Assembly (NCBI GenBank): GCA_016794545.1
Contig: JAEUJX010000090.1
Location: forward strand, 1-53,905
From: Myxococcales bacterium
GTDB lineage: Bacteria; Myxococcota_A; Polyangia; Haliangiales; Haliangiaceae
Direction: 5' to 3'
DNA length: 53,905 nt
Position numbers and translations under genes: made by a program. Positions 38,858 through 48,947 of this stretch are shown in pieces (positions within the stretch are counted from its first letter, which is position 1; each line of letters starts with the position of its first letter). The notes beneath the pieces were generated by a model, which was given only the letters and a program-made list of their open reading frames with translations, ran no database searches and was not told the origin of the DNA.

Positions 38858-40924
38858 ATGCGCCGCCTCGCGGTCCTCGTCGTCCTCGCCGGCGGCCTCG
38901 CTCACGCCTCACCGGCGCAGGACCTCGGCGCGGCCTACCGCGCCTACGACGCCAACGACCTCGCGGGCGCCGCAGCCGCGCTCGCCAGGGTGGACGTCAC
39001 CGCCGCGGGTCCCGTCGCAGACTACGTCTGGTGGCTGAAGGGGATGGTGGCGCTGCGCACCGGCGACACCGCCGCGGCCGCGCACTTTCGCGAGGTCGAG
39101 AGCGGCCGGTTCCGCGCCGAGGTCCCGTGGCGGCTGGCCGATGCGGCGTGGGCCGCCGGCGATCGCCCCGGCGCGGCCGCGCAGTACGCGAAGCTGATCG
39201 CCGCCGACAACGCGGGGGACTCCGGCGACGTGGGCACCGCGAAGTTCCGCATCGCGGAGACCAGGGCCGGCAAGGCCGCGATCGCCGCCTACCGCGCCGT
39301 CGTGATCGACCACCCGTCGCATCCGCTCGCCGAGCGCGCCTTGCGGAAGCTCGCCGAGCTGGGCGCACCGGCGCTCACGTACGCGGATCGCATCGCGCGC
39401 GCGAAGAACCTCACCGCGGCGCACCTGTGGGACGAGTCGATCGCGGAGCTCTCGCTGCTGCCCGAGAAGCTGCCGAAGGACCTGAAGCTCCAGCGCGACT
39501 ACTGGAAGGCGACGACGCTGTTCAAGATGCGGCGCCGCTACGGCGAGGCCGGCGTCACGCTGCTCGACATCTACCAGGACATGGGCGGCTCCGCGGCGGA
39601 GGCGATGTTCCACGGCGCGCGCGCGCTGTCCCGCGCCGACAAGGACGACGAGGCGATCCGCTGGTATCGCAAGGTCGTCGAGAAGTACCCGGGTTCGGCG
39701 TGGGCCCAGGAGGCGGCGTACCTCGCCGGCTGGCTCGAGCTGAACCGCGGCAACTACAAGGCCTCGATCGCGCCGCTCGAGGACTCGCTCAAGCGCTATC
39801 CAAGATCGAAGTGGGTCGACGACGCCCTGTGGTCGCTCGGCATGGCGCACTACTTCCTCGGGGAGTGGGACAAGGCCAGGACGCGGCTCGAGGCGCTCGC
39901 GAAGCGCGGCGGCTCGCTCGAGGGCGGCAAGGGCATGTACTGGCTCGCGCGGATCGCGCAGCGCCTGAACAGGACCGACGACGCGGTCGCCGGTTACAGG
40001 GCGACGATCGCGCGGTACCCGTTCTCCTGGTACGCGCTGCTCTCGCACGCGCAGCTCGACGCGCTCGGTAAGGACGTCCCGCCGTTCGGCGTCGCCGATC
40101 CGAAACCGCGCGGCCCCAAGCTCGCGGCCGCCGTCGACGAGAGCCTCGCGAAGGACGACCTGATCCGCCGCGCCGACTTCCTGATCGACGCCGGCATGAC
40201 GGTCGACGCCGGCATCGAGCTCGCGCGCGGCGAGCGCGCGTTCCTGAAGCGCCACGATCGCGGCAAGGCATTCGCGATGCTCCTCGATCGCTATCGCAAG
40301 GCCGGCAACTTCAACCGGCCGTGGATGCTCGCCGTCAGCTACAGCGGCAACGCGCTCGCCGGCCCTCCCGAGGACGACGCGCGCCGCTGGTGGGAGAACG
40401 CGTATCCGCGCGCGTACCGCGAGCTGATCGAGAAGTACCAGGCGCTCGGCAAGAATCCGGACGGCTACCTCTACTCGATCATGCGCAAGGAGAGTGGCTT
40501 CGACGCGCACATCCTGTCGTACGCAGACGCGCAGGGCCTGCTCCAGATGATCCCCGCGACCACCCGGCGCGTCGCGAAGGAGCTCGGCCTCCCGTATGAC
40601 GCCGGCCGGCTCTACGAGCCCCCATACAACATCCAGACCGGGAGCTGGTACATCGGGCGCCTGCTCCAGAAGTTCAAGGGCCAGGTGCCGCTCGGCGCGG
40701 GCTCGTACAACAGCGGCCCGCGCCCGGTCATGCGGTGGATCGACCAGTACGGCGACCGCGAGATCGACGAGCTCGTCGAGCTGGTCCCCTACACGCAGAC
40801 CCGCGAGTACATGAAGAAGGTCACCGAGAACTTCGCGCGCTACCGCTACCTCTACGCCGGCGAGATCTACCAGCAACCGCTGAAGGTCGACCGCGCCTAC
40901 CTCGACGACCGCCTGACCTACTAA
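38858..40924 (+). CDS. slt: Soluble lytic murein transglycosylase, Slt70-like
   Basis: This is a 688-residue exported protein. The start ATG 38858 gives a leader RRLAVLVVLAGGLAHA. An N-terminal superhelix of TPR-like repeats (residues about 20-500) precedes the lysozyme-like domain with catalytic Glu545 (IMRKESGFD), ADAQGLLQMIP, and GAGSYNSGP. It cleaves glycan strands to 1,6-anhydromuropeptides in the periplasm. Divergent from gcdH. Confidence 0.93.
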   Translation: MRRLAVLVVLAGGLAHASPAQDLGAAYRAYDANDLAGAAAALARVDVTAAGPVADYVWWLKGMVALRTGDTAAAAHFREVESGRFRAEVPWRLADAAWAAGDRPGAAAQYAKLIAADNAGDSGDVGTAKFRIAETRAGKAAIAAYRAVVIDHPSHPLAERALRKLAELGAPALTYADRIARAKNLTAAHLWDESIAELSLLPEKLPKDLKLQRDYWKATTLFKMRRRYGEAGVTLLDIYQDMGGSAAEAMFHGARALSRADKDDEAIRWYRKVVEKYPGSAWAQEAAYLAGWLELNRGNYKASIAPLEDSLKRYPRSKWVDDALWSLGMAHYFLGEWDKARTRLEALAKRGGSLEGGKGMYWLARIAQRLNRTDDAVAGYRATIARYPFSWYALLSHAQLDALGKDVPPFGVADPKPRGPKLAAAVDESLAKDDLIRRADFLIDAGMTVDAGIELARGERAFLKRHDRGKAFAMLLDRYRKAGNFNRPWMLAVSYSGNALAGPPEDDARRWWENAYPRAYRELIEKYQALGKNPDGYLYSIMRKESGFDAHILSYADAQGLLQMIPATTRRVAKELGLPYDAGRLYEPPYNIQTGSWYIGRLLQKFKGQVPLGAGSYNSGPRPVMRWIDQYGDREIDELVELVPYTQTREYMKKVTENFARYRYLYAGEIYQQPLKVDRAYLDDRLTY

Positions 40925-40927
40925 GGG

Positions 40928-41193
40928 TGTCCCACAATTCGTGGAACATGTCGGTTCGCCGTCGAGCCGGTCCGACGTGATCTGGCGGAGCCAGTCTCCT
41001 TCGGGGTTGGCGTCGGGGCCATTCCGACGTTCGCCGAGCCACCACCTGCGGTCGGTGATGTGCGCCACCGAGGGAATGGGAAGGATCCCACCGTCGGAGA
41101 TTGCGGCTTACTCGACAGGGCGCCTTGCCGCCCTTGTTCTTCGGTTGTCAGTTCGAGCACCCTCGCACGAGGGTCTGACTGAATTGTGGGACA
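40928..41193. mobile_element. 266-bp element with perfect 13-bp terminal inverted repeats (MITE-like)
   Basis: TGTCCCACAATTC at 40928-40940 is the exact reverse complement of 41181-41193, and AAGG/CCTT just outside extends the pairing. The element begins 3 bases after the slt stop codon. Frames inside are short and show no transposase motif I can identify. Size and ends fit a miniature inverted-repeat element or a deleted insertion sequence. No target-site duplication is obvious. The right end overlaps a possible upstream start of the next gene. Confidence 0.65.
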
Positions 41194-41233
41194 ATCCTTG
41201 GCCGTTTCGTCGCGTATCGGCCACCCTGTGGAC

Positions 41234-41482
41234 ATGGGGCCCGACGACGATCCGCTGGTCGAGGAGCTGGTGCGCTCCCGGCGCGATCGCCAGGTGCTCG
41301 CCGTCGCCGTCGCCATCGGCATCGTGACCTCGGTCGTGCTCGGCCTGGGGGCCGCACTCGGCTCCCTCGGCGGTCACGAGCCGCGCAACCATGGCGCCCT
41401 CGCGTACTTCCTCGTGCCCCTCGTGCTGAGCCTCGCGATCGGCTACGGCCACGACTGGTTGCGCCGGCGCCGAGCCCGCTGA
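41234..41482 (+). CDS. Small two-helix membrane protein
   Basis: This is an 82-residue protein from ATG 41234. An acidic N-terminus is followed by hydrophobic helices near residues 23-43 (VLAVAVAIGIVTSVVLGLG) and 55-72 (ALAYFLVPLVLSLAIGYG), then a basic tail. The frame opens earlier at a GTG inside the right end of the MITE-like element, but that extension is not favoured. Function unknown. Confidence 0.55.
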   Translation: MGPDDDPLVEELVRSRRDRQVLAVAVAIGIVTSVVLGLGAALGSLGGHEPRNHGALAYFLVPLVLSLAIGYGHDWLRRRRAR

Positions 41483-41547
41483 CGGCGGCGCTGTCGGGCG
41501 AGGTGGTCTCGCGTGCCCCCACGCCCCCTCCGCGCTACCCTTCCGTC

Positions 41548-41760
41548 ATGAAGCTGAAGGGCACGATCCGCAAGAACGCTCTCGAGGGCGGGCACTGGAC
41601 GCTGGAGACCGACAAGGGCGAGACGTATCAGCTCGCCGGCAAGCTCGAGGGCTGCAAGGACGGCATGAAGGCCGAGGTCGAGGGGAAGGTGGACAAGGGG
41701 GCGATGGGAATCGGCATGACCGGGCCGCACTTCGAGGTGCAGAAGCTCCACGCTCTCTGA
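41548..41760 (+). CDS. Small beta-rich hypothetical protein (DUF5818/OB-like)
   Basis: This is a 70-residue protein from ATG 41548. The pattern KLKGTIRKNALEGGHWTLET followed by YQLAGK and AEVEGKV resembles small OB-fold proteins annotated as DUF5818, though I am not sure of the family. No signal peptide. It lies 14 bases before the selenoprotein candidate and may be co-transcribed with it. Confidence 0.6.
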   Translation: MKLKGTIRKNALEGGHWTLETDKGETYQLAGKLEGCKDGMKAEVEGKVDKGAMGIGMTGPHFEVQKLHAL

Positions 41761-41774
41761 GACAATCGCCGCCG

Positions 41775-42785
41775 ATGGGCCTGCCGTACTTCGGCTACAC
41801 CGAATCGACCGGCGAGCTGCGCGAGATCTACGAGCGCATGCGCGAGCGCCCGCTGCCGCCCGTGTATCGCCCCGCCCACGGCGGAGTGCCCGGCATCATC
41901 ACAGCGCACTCGCTCGATCCGCAGCTGATCCCGAAGGTGTTCGGGACCTCGACGACCCTCAACGGCGCGGGCCCCCTGTCCTGGCCCGAGCGCGAGCTGG
42001 TGAACACGATCACCTCGCGTCTCAACCAGTGCCTCTATTGAACGGCCTGTCACGCAGAGTTTCTGCGTGTCGCGCTTGATGGTGACGACGCCCTGGCGGC
42101 GGCGGTGGTCCGGGCTCCGCGCGCGCCGCATGGCGATCGGCGCACGCGCGCCCTCGGCGAGATCGCGAGCCTCGTCACCCTCGAACCGTGGACGCTGTCG
42201 CGCGCCTACCACGCCGATTGGCACTCCGCTGGCCTGTCCGACGACGACATCCTCCACGCGATCGTGCTGTCCGCGTTCTTCGGCCACCTGAACCGGATCG
42301 CCGACGCCGTCGCCGTCCCGCTCGACTACCAGGTCCGGCTCTCGCCGCCCCCGACCGATCCGACCGCGCCGCCGCTGCTGCCGTCGCCTGTCGCCGTGAC
42401 CGGGCGCCCCGCCATCGAGCTGTCCCGCCGCCCCGCCACCGCGCAGGCGATCGCCGCGTGGCGGACGTACATCTTCGACCGGGACGCACCGCTCACCCGC
42501 CGCCAGCGCACCGTCCTCGCGCGCTGGGTCTCGCTGTTCCTCGGCGACGGTGGGATCTCCACGCCCGACGACCTCACCGCGAACCCGATCGACGGCGCGC
42601 TCCGCGAGCTCGCCGAGACCATCACGCTCGCGCCGTGGAAGCTCTCCGACGAGACGTTCCGGCCGCTGCGCAAGCACGGCCTCGACGACGCCGCGATCTT
42701 CGACGCATGCGCCGTGACCTCGAGCGCCGGCTTCTTCTCGCGCGTGCAGGTCGCTCTCGCGACGCTGATGCGCGACCGAGCGTGA
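41775..42785 (+). CDS. AhpD-like (carboxymuconolactone decarboxylase family) protein, candidate selenoprotein with in-frame TGA as Sec89
   Basis: This is a 336-residue reading that passes one in-frame TGA at 42039-42041. Residues 67-93 (PLSWPERELVN..., then NQCLY-TGA-TACHAEFL) match the AhpD redox site: Glu74, Cys86, x-x, position 89, x-x-x, His93. These spacings equal Glu118/Cys130/Cys133/His137 of mycobacterial AhpD, so TGA occupies the resolving/peroxidatic Cys position. The frame continues with full family resemblance (LSDDDILHAIVLSAFFGHLNRIADAV), then a second, CxxC-less related domain to residue 336. A SECIS-like hairpin follows the TGA. Ordinary gene callers would split it at 42041 and restart near 42105. 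Predicted role: peroxide or alkylhydroperoxide reduction. Confidence 0.82.
42039..42078 (+). promoter_or_regulatory. Candidate bacterial SECIS element with Sec codon TGA
   Basis: After TGA (42039-42041), CACGCAGA at 42051-42058 pairs perfectly with TCTGCGTG at 42062-42069 around the loop GTT. The apical loop lies 17 bases after TGA and starts with G. Both fit the relaxed bacterial SECIS pattern (UGA to loop roughly 16-37 bases, G in the first two loop positions). Weaker pairs (G-C, T-G, C-G, G-C) extend the lower stem past a T-T mismatch. Confidence 0.75.
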
Positions 42786-42805
42786 CGCGCGCGACGCTGA
42801 TGCGC
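42758..42805 (+). repeat. 16-bp direct repeat spanning the selenoprotein gene end
   Basis: CGCGACGCTGATGCGC occurs at 42758-42773 inside the coding end and again at 42790-42805, just after the stop. The 32-base offset suggests a small local duplication of the 3' tail, creating the present stop or the gap before the convergent gene. Confidence 0.7.
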
Positions 42806-42816
42806 CGCGCGCCGTC

Positions 42817-44676
42817 TCACTTCGGCAGCGTGAACTTCACGTCGGTGCCGTCGGCGAGAGCGGAGTCCGCCGGGCAGGTGACCTTGATGGTCTCGGCCTG
42901 CGCGTCGCTGACGGTGCAGACGACGGTCTTGCCGCCGGCGTTGATCGTGAGGTTGCCATCGGCGCCGACCTTGGTGCCCGGCGGGATCTTGAACGTCGCG
43001 ACCGGGACCGTCGGCTTCTGCACCGTCGCGATCACCTGATCAGCGGTGACCTTGTCGCCGGCCTTCGGCGCCGGGTTCGGCAGCACGAGCTTGCCGTCGA
43101 TCGTGGTCTTCACGATCAGCTTCTCGAGGTCCGCCTGCTTCTTCACGACCGTCGCCTGCTTGTCCTCGACGGGCTTCTTCACGCGGTCGAGCTTGGCCTG
43201 CGCGGCCTTCACACCGGCCTCGTTGTTCTCCTTCTGCTGCGCATCGGAGAGCTCCTTGGTCGCGGCCTCGATCGCCGGCGTCGCCTTGTCGATGTCGGCG
43301 CGCAGCTTGTCGAGCTCCGTGGTCAGCGCCTTCGCGCCGACGAGCGTGGCGATCACGTCGCCGCCCTTGACCTCCTTGTCGGCCGGCTCGATCGACTCGA
43401 GCGCACCCGCCGGAGCCTTGATCTCCTGCGCCGGCGGCGTCTCGAGCGTCACCTTGCCACTCGCCTCGGCGGGCGGCGGCGGCGGCGGAGGCTTCGGCGG
43501 CTCCGGCTTGCTCTGCTCGGTGGCGGCCGGCTTCGCGAGCACGAACCTCCAGAAGAAGTACGCGCCGCCGCCGACCACCGCGAGGATGAGCAGCACGACG
43601 AGCACCGGGCTGATGCCCTGCTTCGGCGCCGGCGGTGCGACGGGCGCCTTCTCGGGCGCGGTCTTCGGCAGCGTGATCGCCTTCTTGTCGGCCGCCTTGT
43701 CCGCGGCCTTGTCGGCCGGCTTCTTGTCGGCCGGCTTCTTGTCGGCCGGCTTCTTGTCGGCCGGCTTCTTGTCGGCCGCCTTGTCCGCGGGCTTCTTGTC
43801 CGCGGCCTTCGCCGCAGCCGCCTTCTCGGCAGCCGCCTTCTCCGCGGCCTTCGCCGCAGCCGCCTTCTCGGCAGCCGCCTGCTCCGCGGCCTTCGCCGCG
43901 GCCGCCTTCTCGGCGCCTCCGTCGAGCTCGTCCTGCAGCTCCTTCGGCACCTCGACGGCGGTCATCACCTTCGACTGGCGCACCGCCTCCTTCACGTCCG
44001 CCGCCTTCACCGGCATGTCGGCCGTGAGATCCATCGACAGGTCCGCCGGAGCCGCGGGCTTCTTGTCCGCCCTCGGCGCGGCCGCACCAGGCGCACCGAG
44101 CGCGAAGTCCTCGGTCGCCGCCGCGGGCTTCTTGCTCGCCGCCGCGCCCGCACCAGGCGCGCCGAGATCGAAGTCGGCCTTCGGCAGCGCCGGCTCGGGG
44201 GCGCGTGCCGCCATGCTGCCCGCATTGCCGAGCTCGACGTCGAGGCCCGACTTCGCGGCAGCCGCCGCACTCGGCTTGCCGACGACGATGCCGCGGCCGA
44301 GCTCCTCGTCGGAGTACGCGGCCGCCCCCACCGTCGTCGCCTCGGCGTCGGGCTTCTTCGCCGCGGCCTTCGCCTCCGGCACGTCCGACAGGCGCGTGGC
44401 GCCGGTCTCGATGAAGCGCAGGTCAGCGAGCGTCGCGATCACCGTCTGCACCTCGCTGGGCGACGGGGTGAGTCCGAGCTCCTCTTGCGCCCACTGGACG
44501 ATGCCGGCGACATCGCGCTGGCCGTCCATCGCGCACGCGAGCGCGTACTCGACCTCGAAGAAGCGGAACATGTGCCCGCTGTCGGGGTCGGCGACGTCGA
44601 TGTAACGCGCGCCCTGCTCGTCGACGACCTCCGCGACGAGATCCTGGCGGAAGACCGGACGCTCGGATGCCTGCAT
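42817..44676 (-). CDS. PqqD-like N-terminus, Lys/Ala-rich tether, one TM, HlyD-like C-terminus
   Basis: This is a 619-residue protein. Residues 1-92 (RPVFRQDLVAEV ... SGHMFRFFEVEYALACAMDG) resemble the PqqD/wHTH-type domain found ahead of some HlyD proteins. A long low-complexity Ala/Lys/Asp stretch, with repeated DKKPA and AAAEKAAAAK units, leads to a TM helix near 355-380 (SPVLVVLLILAVVGGGAYFF). The periplasmic part has a split lipoyl-like fold (EIKAPAGALESIEPAD...GDVIATLV and later TIDGKLVLPNPAPKAGDKV) around a coiled coil, as in membrane fusion proteins. Its ATG overlaps the mglA stop (TGATG), suggesting a motility or secretion link. Confidence 0.78.
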   Translation of the reverse strand: MQASERPVFRQDLVAEVVDEQGARYIDVADPDSGHMFRFFEVEYALACAMDGQRDVAGIVQWAQEELGLTPSPSEVQTVIATLADLRFIETGATRLSDVPEAKAAAKKPDAEATTVGAAAYSDEELGRGIVVGKPSAAAAAKSGLDVELGNAGSMAARAPEPALPKADFDLGAPGAGAAASKKPAAATEDFALGAPGAAAPRADKKPAAPADLSMDLTADMPVKAADVKEAVRQSKVMTAVEVPKELQDELDGGAEKAAAAKAAEQAAAEKAAAAKAAEKAAAEKAAAAKAADKKPADKAADKKPADKKPADKKPADKKPADKAADKAADKKAITLPKTAPEKAPVAPPAPKQGISPVLVVLLILAVVGGGAYFFWRFVLAKPAATEQSKPEPPKPPPPPPPAEASGKVTLETPPAQEIKAPAGALESIEPADKEVKGGDVIATLVGAKALTTELDKLRADIDKATPAIEAATKELSDAQQKENNEAGVKAAQAKLDRVKKPVEDKQATVVKKQADLEKLIVKTTIDGKLVLPNPAPKAGDKVTADQVIATVQKPTVPVATFKIPPGTKVGADGNLTINAGGKTVVCTVSDAQAETIKVTCPADSALADGTDVKFTLPK

Positions 44677-45263
44677 CAGGAGCCCTTTCGCAGCTCGGTG
44701 AGCACGAGCTTGGCGACCGCCTTGAGCGTGTCGAACACGCCGATGCCCTTGGGCGCCACGGCCTCGAAGCTCGGAACCTTCGTCGGGTTCAGCGCTTCTT
44801 CCAGCTCGGCGAGCGGGATCGCGTTCGGCAGGTCGCGCTTGTTGTACTGCACGACGTACGGGAGCTTGTTGAGGTCGTAGCCCTGCTCCTGCAGGTTCGA
44901 CGACAGGTTCTCGAGCGACTCGATGTTCGCTTCCATGCGCTCCATCTGCGAGTCACCGACGTACACCACGCCGTCGACGCCCTTCAGGATCAGCTTGCGG
45001 CTGGCGTCGTAGAACACCTGGCCGGGCACGGTGTAGAGGTGGAAGCGCGTCTTGAACCCGCGGATCTCGCCGAGCGAGAGCGGCAGGAAGTCGAAGAACA
45101 GCGTGCGCTCGGTCTCCGTGGCGAGCGAGATCATCTTGCCCTTCGCCTCGGGATTGGTCTTGTTGTAGATGTACTGGAGATTCGTCGTCTTCCCGCACAG
45201 ACCGGGACCGTAGTAGACGATCTTGCAGTTGATCTCGCGCGACGAGTAGTTGATGAAGCTCAT
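44676..45263 (-). CDS. mglA: MglA-type Ras-like GTPase, gliding/polarity switch
   Basis: This is a 195-residue small GTPase that marks the leading cell pole and controls both motility systems in Myxococcus. From memory the sequence is close to M. xanthus MglA over its whole length: [21 protein letters not shown]-loop GPGLCGKTT (19-27), [26 protein letters not shown], and NKRDLP for guanine recognition. The residues of the switch region look intact. It lies 9 bases after mglB and overlaps the next gene by TGATG. Confidence 0.97.
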   Translation of the reverse strand: MSFINYSSREINCKIVYYGPGLCGKTTNLQYIYNKTNPEAKGKMISLATETERTLFFDFLPLSLGEIRGFKTRFHLYTVPGQVFYDASRKLILKGVDGVVYVGDSQMERMEANIESLENLSSNLQEQGYDLNKLPYVVQYNKRDLPNAIPLAELEEALNPTKVPSFEAVAPKGIGVFDTLKAVAKLVLTELRKGS

Positions 45264-45272
45264 CGATCGCCC

Positions 45273-45755
45273 CTAATCGTTGAAGAGGTTGTCGATGTCG
45301 TCGTCGGTGATCTCGCTGAACACCGACTGCTGGCCCGCGCCGCTCTGGCTCTTCTTCACCATCACCTCGAGGACTCCCACGAGCTCGGTGGTCGCCTTGC
45401 GGACGCGCAGGCGAACGAGGCCGAGCGAGCTACGGCCGTCGAACAGCACGACCAGGATGACGCGCTGACCGACGATCGAGACGTGGTAGCTGATCTTCTC
45501 GCCCTCGAGGAACTGACCGGCGAACTCCTTCTCGGCGAGGAGTGACGCGATGCCGCCCGTCGCGGCGACGTTACCGGCGGTCAGCGACGACAGCGATGTG
45601 ACATCGAGCTCGTGCACGTCGCCGGCGGACGCCATGGCCTGCCCGTTCTTGTCGATGACGAGCACCGCCTTCGCGTTGGAATCTCGGTGGAGGTTCTCGC
45701 AGATCTGATTGATCTGGTGGAGCTCCTCCTCGTACATGACGAGCTGTTGGATCAT
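45273..45755 (-). CDS. mglB: MglB, Roadblock/LC7 GTPase-activating protein of MglA
   Basis: This is a 160-residue protein. QLVMYEEELHQINQIC opens a Roadblock/LC7 fold; DVTSLSSLTAGNVAATGG and SLGLVRLRVRKA are shared with M. xanthus MglB, as is the acidic end SEITDDDIDNLFND. MglB dimers stimulate GTP hydrolysis by MglA and set the lagging pole. Ribosome site GAGGAG precedes the start at a good distance. The 115-base gap to recR should hold the operon promoter, though no clear boxes are visible. Confidence 0.96.
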   Translation of the reverse strand: MIQQLVMYEEELHQINQICENLHRDSNAKAVLVIDKNGQAMASAGDVHELDVTSLSSLTAGNVAATGGIASLLAEKEFAGQFLEGEKISYHVSIVGQRVILVVLFDGRSSLGLVRLRVRKATTELVGVLEVMVKKSQSGAGQQSVFSEITDDDIDNLFND

Positions 45756-45870
45756 CGCGCTCTGGCTCCTCTTGGCCGGTTCGCACTGCTAGAAGACAGG
45801 CTCCCCGCCGACGAGTCACGGTATCAACGGCCTGGTTTTCGTTCAACCTTTGGGCAGTTATATCGCGCGC

Positions 45871-46476
45871 CTACATGGTCGCCCGGCCCGCGAGAGCCCG
45901 GGCGATGGTCGCCTGATCCGAGTACTCCAGCTCGCCCCCCACCGGTAACCCGGTTGCGATGCGAGAGACCTTGACCCCGAGCGGCTTCAGCGTCCGGGCG
46001 ATGTACATCGCCGTCGCCTCCCCGTCGACGCTCGGGCTGGTCGCGATGATGACCTCCTTGACCGGGGGCACCTCGGCGGTCCCGGCGAGGCGCCGGATGA
46101 GCTCGGCGATCCGGAGGTCATCGGGCCCGATGCCCTCGAGCGGCGAGAGCAGGCCGTGGAGCACGTGGTAGCGGCCCCGGAAGTGGCCGCCGCGATCGAT
46201 CGCGATCAGGTCCGACGGCGACGCGACCACACAGATCGTCTCCGCGTCGCGCCGTGGGTCGGTACACAGCGCGCACGGGTCGGCCTCGGTCAGCGTCATG
46301 CACGAGCTGCACAGCCGGATCTTGTCCGTGACGTCGAGCAGGGCCTGCGCGAGATCCTGGATCTGCTGACGGTTCCCGCGCACCAGGTGGAACGCGAGGC
46401 GCGTGGCGCTCTTCTCGCCGATCCCGGGCAGCCGGGAGAGCTCCTGCACGAGCCGGCGGATCGGGTCAGCGGCCAC
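45871..46476 (-). CDS. recR: Recombination protein RecR
   Basis: This is a 201-residue protein of the RecF/RecO/RecR gap-repair pathway that helps load RecA. Helix-hairpin-helix LSRLPGIGEKSATRLAFHL opens the protein. A zinc site uses Cys56, 59, 68 and 71. The Toprim domain contains VVASPSDLIAI, and VDGEATAMYIA. The order dnaX-ybaB-recR is the classic conserved cluster; ybaB lies 6 bases upstream. Confidence 0.97.
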   Translation of the reverse strand: MAADPIRRLVQELSRLPGIGEKSATRLAFHLVRGNRQQIQDLAQALLDVTDKIRLCSSCMTLTEADPCALCTDPRRDAETICVVASPSDLIAIDRGGHFRGRYHVLHGLLSPLEGIGPDDLRIAELIRRLAGTAEVPPVKEVIIATSPSVDGEATAMYIARTLKPLGVKVSRIATGLPVGGELEYSDQATIARALAGRATM

Positions 46477-46482
46477 GGCGGG

Positions 46483-46822
46483 TCAGAACAGGCCGGGCAT
46501 GCCGGGCATCCCGCCCATGCCGCCCATGCCGCCCATCACCGAGGCCATCTTCTCCTTGCTCGTCTCGCGGACCTTCGTCGCGGCCGCGTTGATCGCCGCG
46601 GTCACGAGATCCTCGAGCATCCCGATGTCGTTCGGATCGACGACGCTCTTGTCGATCTTGACCTTCACGACCTCGAACTGACCGTTGACGGTCGCCGTGA
46701 CGAGCCCGCCGCCGGCGGCGCCATCGCACGTCATCTTCGCGAGCTCCTCCTGGATGCGTTGCACGTCACCCTGGAGCTTCTGCGCCTGCTTCATCAGCGC
46801 GTTGAGATCAGGCATCTTGGGG

Positions 46823-46830
<8 letters not shown>
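46483..46830 (-). CDS. ybaB: YbaB/EbfC nucleoid-associated protein
   Basis: This is a 115-residue DNA-binding dimeric protein. The start ATG 46828-46830 (SNPKMPDLNALMKQAQ) overlaps the dnaX stop by 8 bases; ATG 46815 is an alternative. The family helix QAQKLQGDVQRIQEELAKM and the Gly-Met repeat end (GGMGGMGGMPGMPG) are typical. Confidence 0.92.
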
Positions 46831-48910
<2,080 letters not shown>

Positions 48911-48947
48911 GCGCGGGCCTCGGGCACTATACCCGTGCCCTCCGACG

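Noticed and set aside
40941-41180. Coding frames inside the MITE-like element
   Set aside because: Frames on both strands are short, low in family resemblance and cross the inverted ends, so no gene is called.
42042-42104. Selenoprotein gene as two separate genes, 41775-42041 and 42105-42785
   Set aside because: The 63 bases between stay in the same frame and encode the His93-containing part of the AhpD site. There is no ribosome site before the GTG at 42105.
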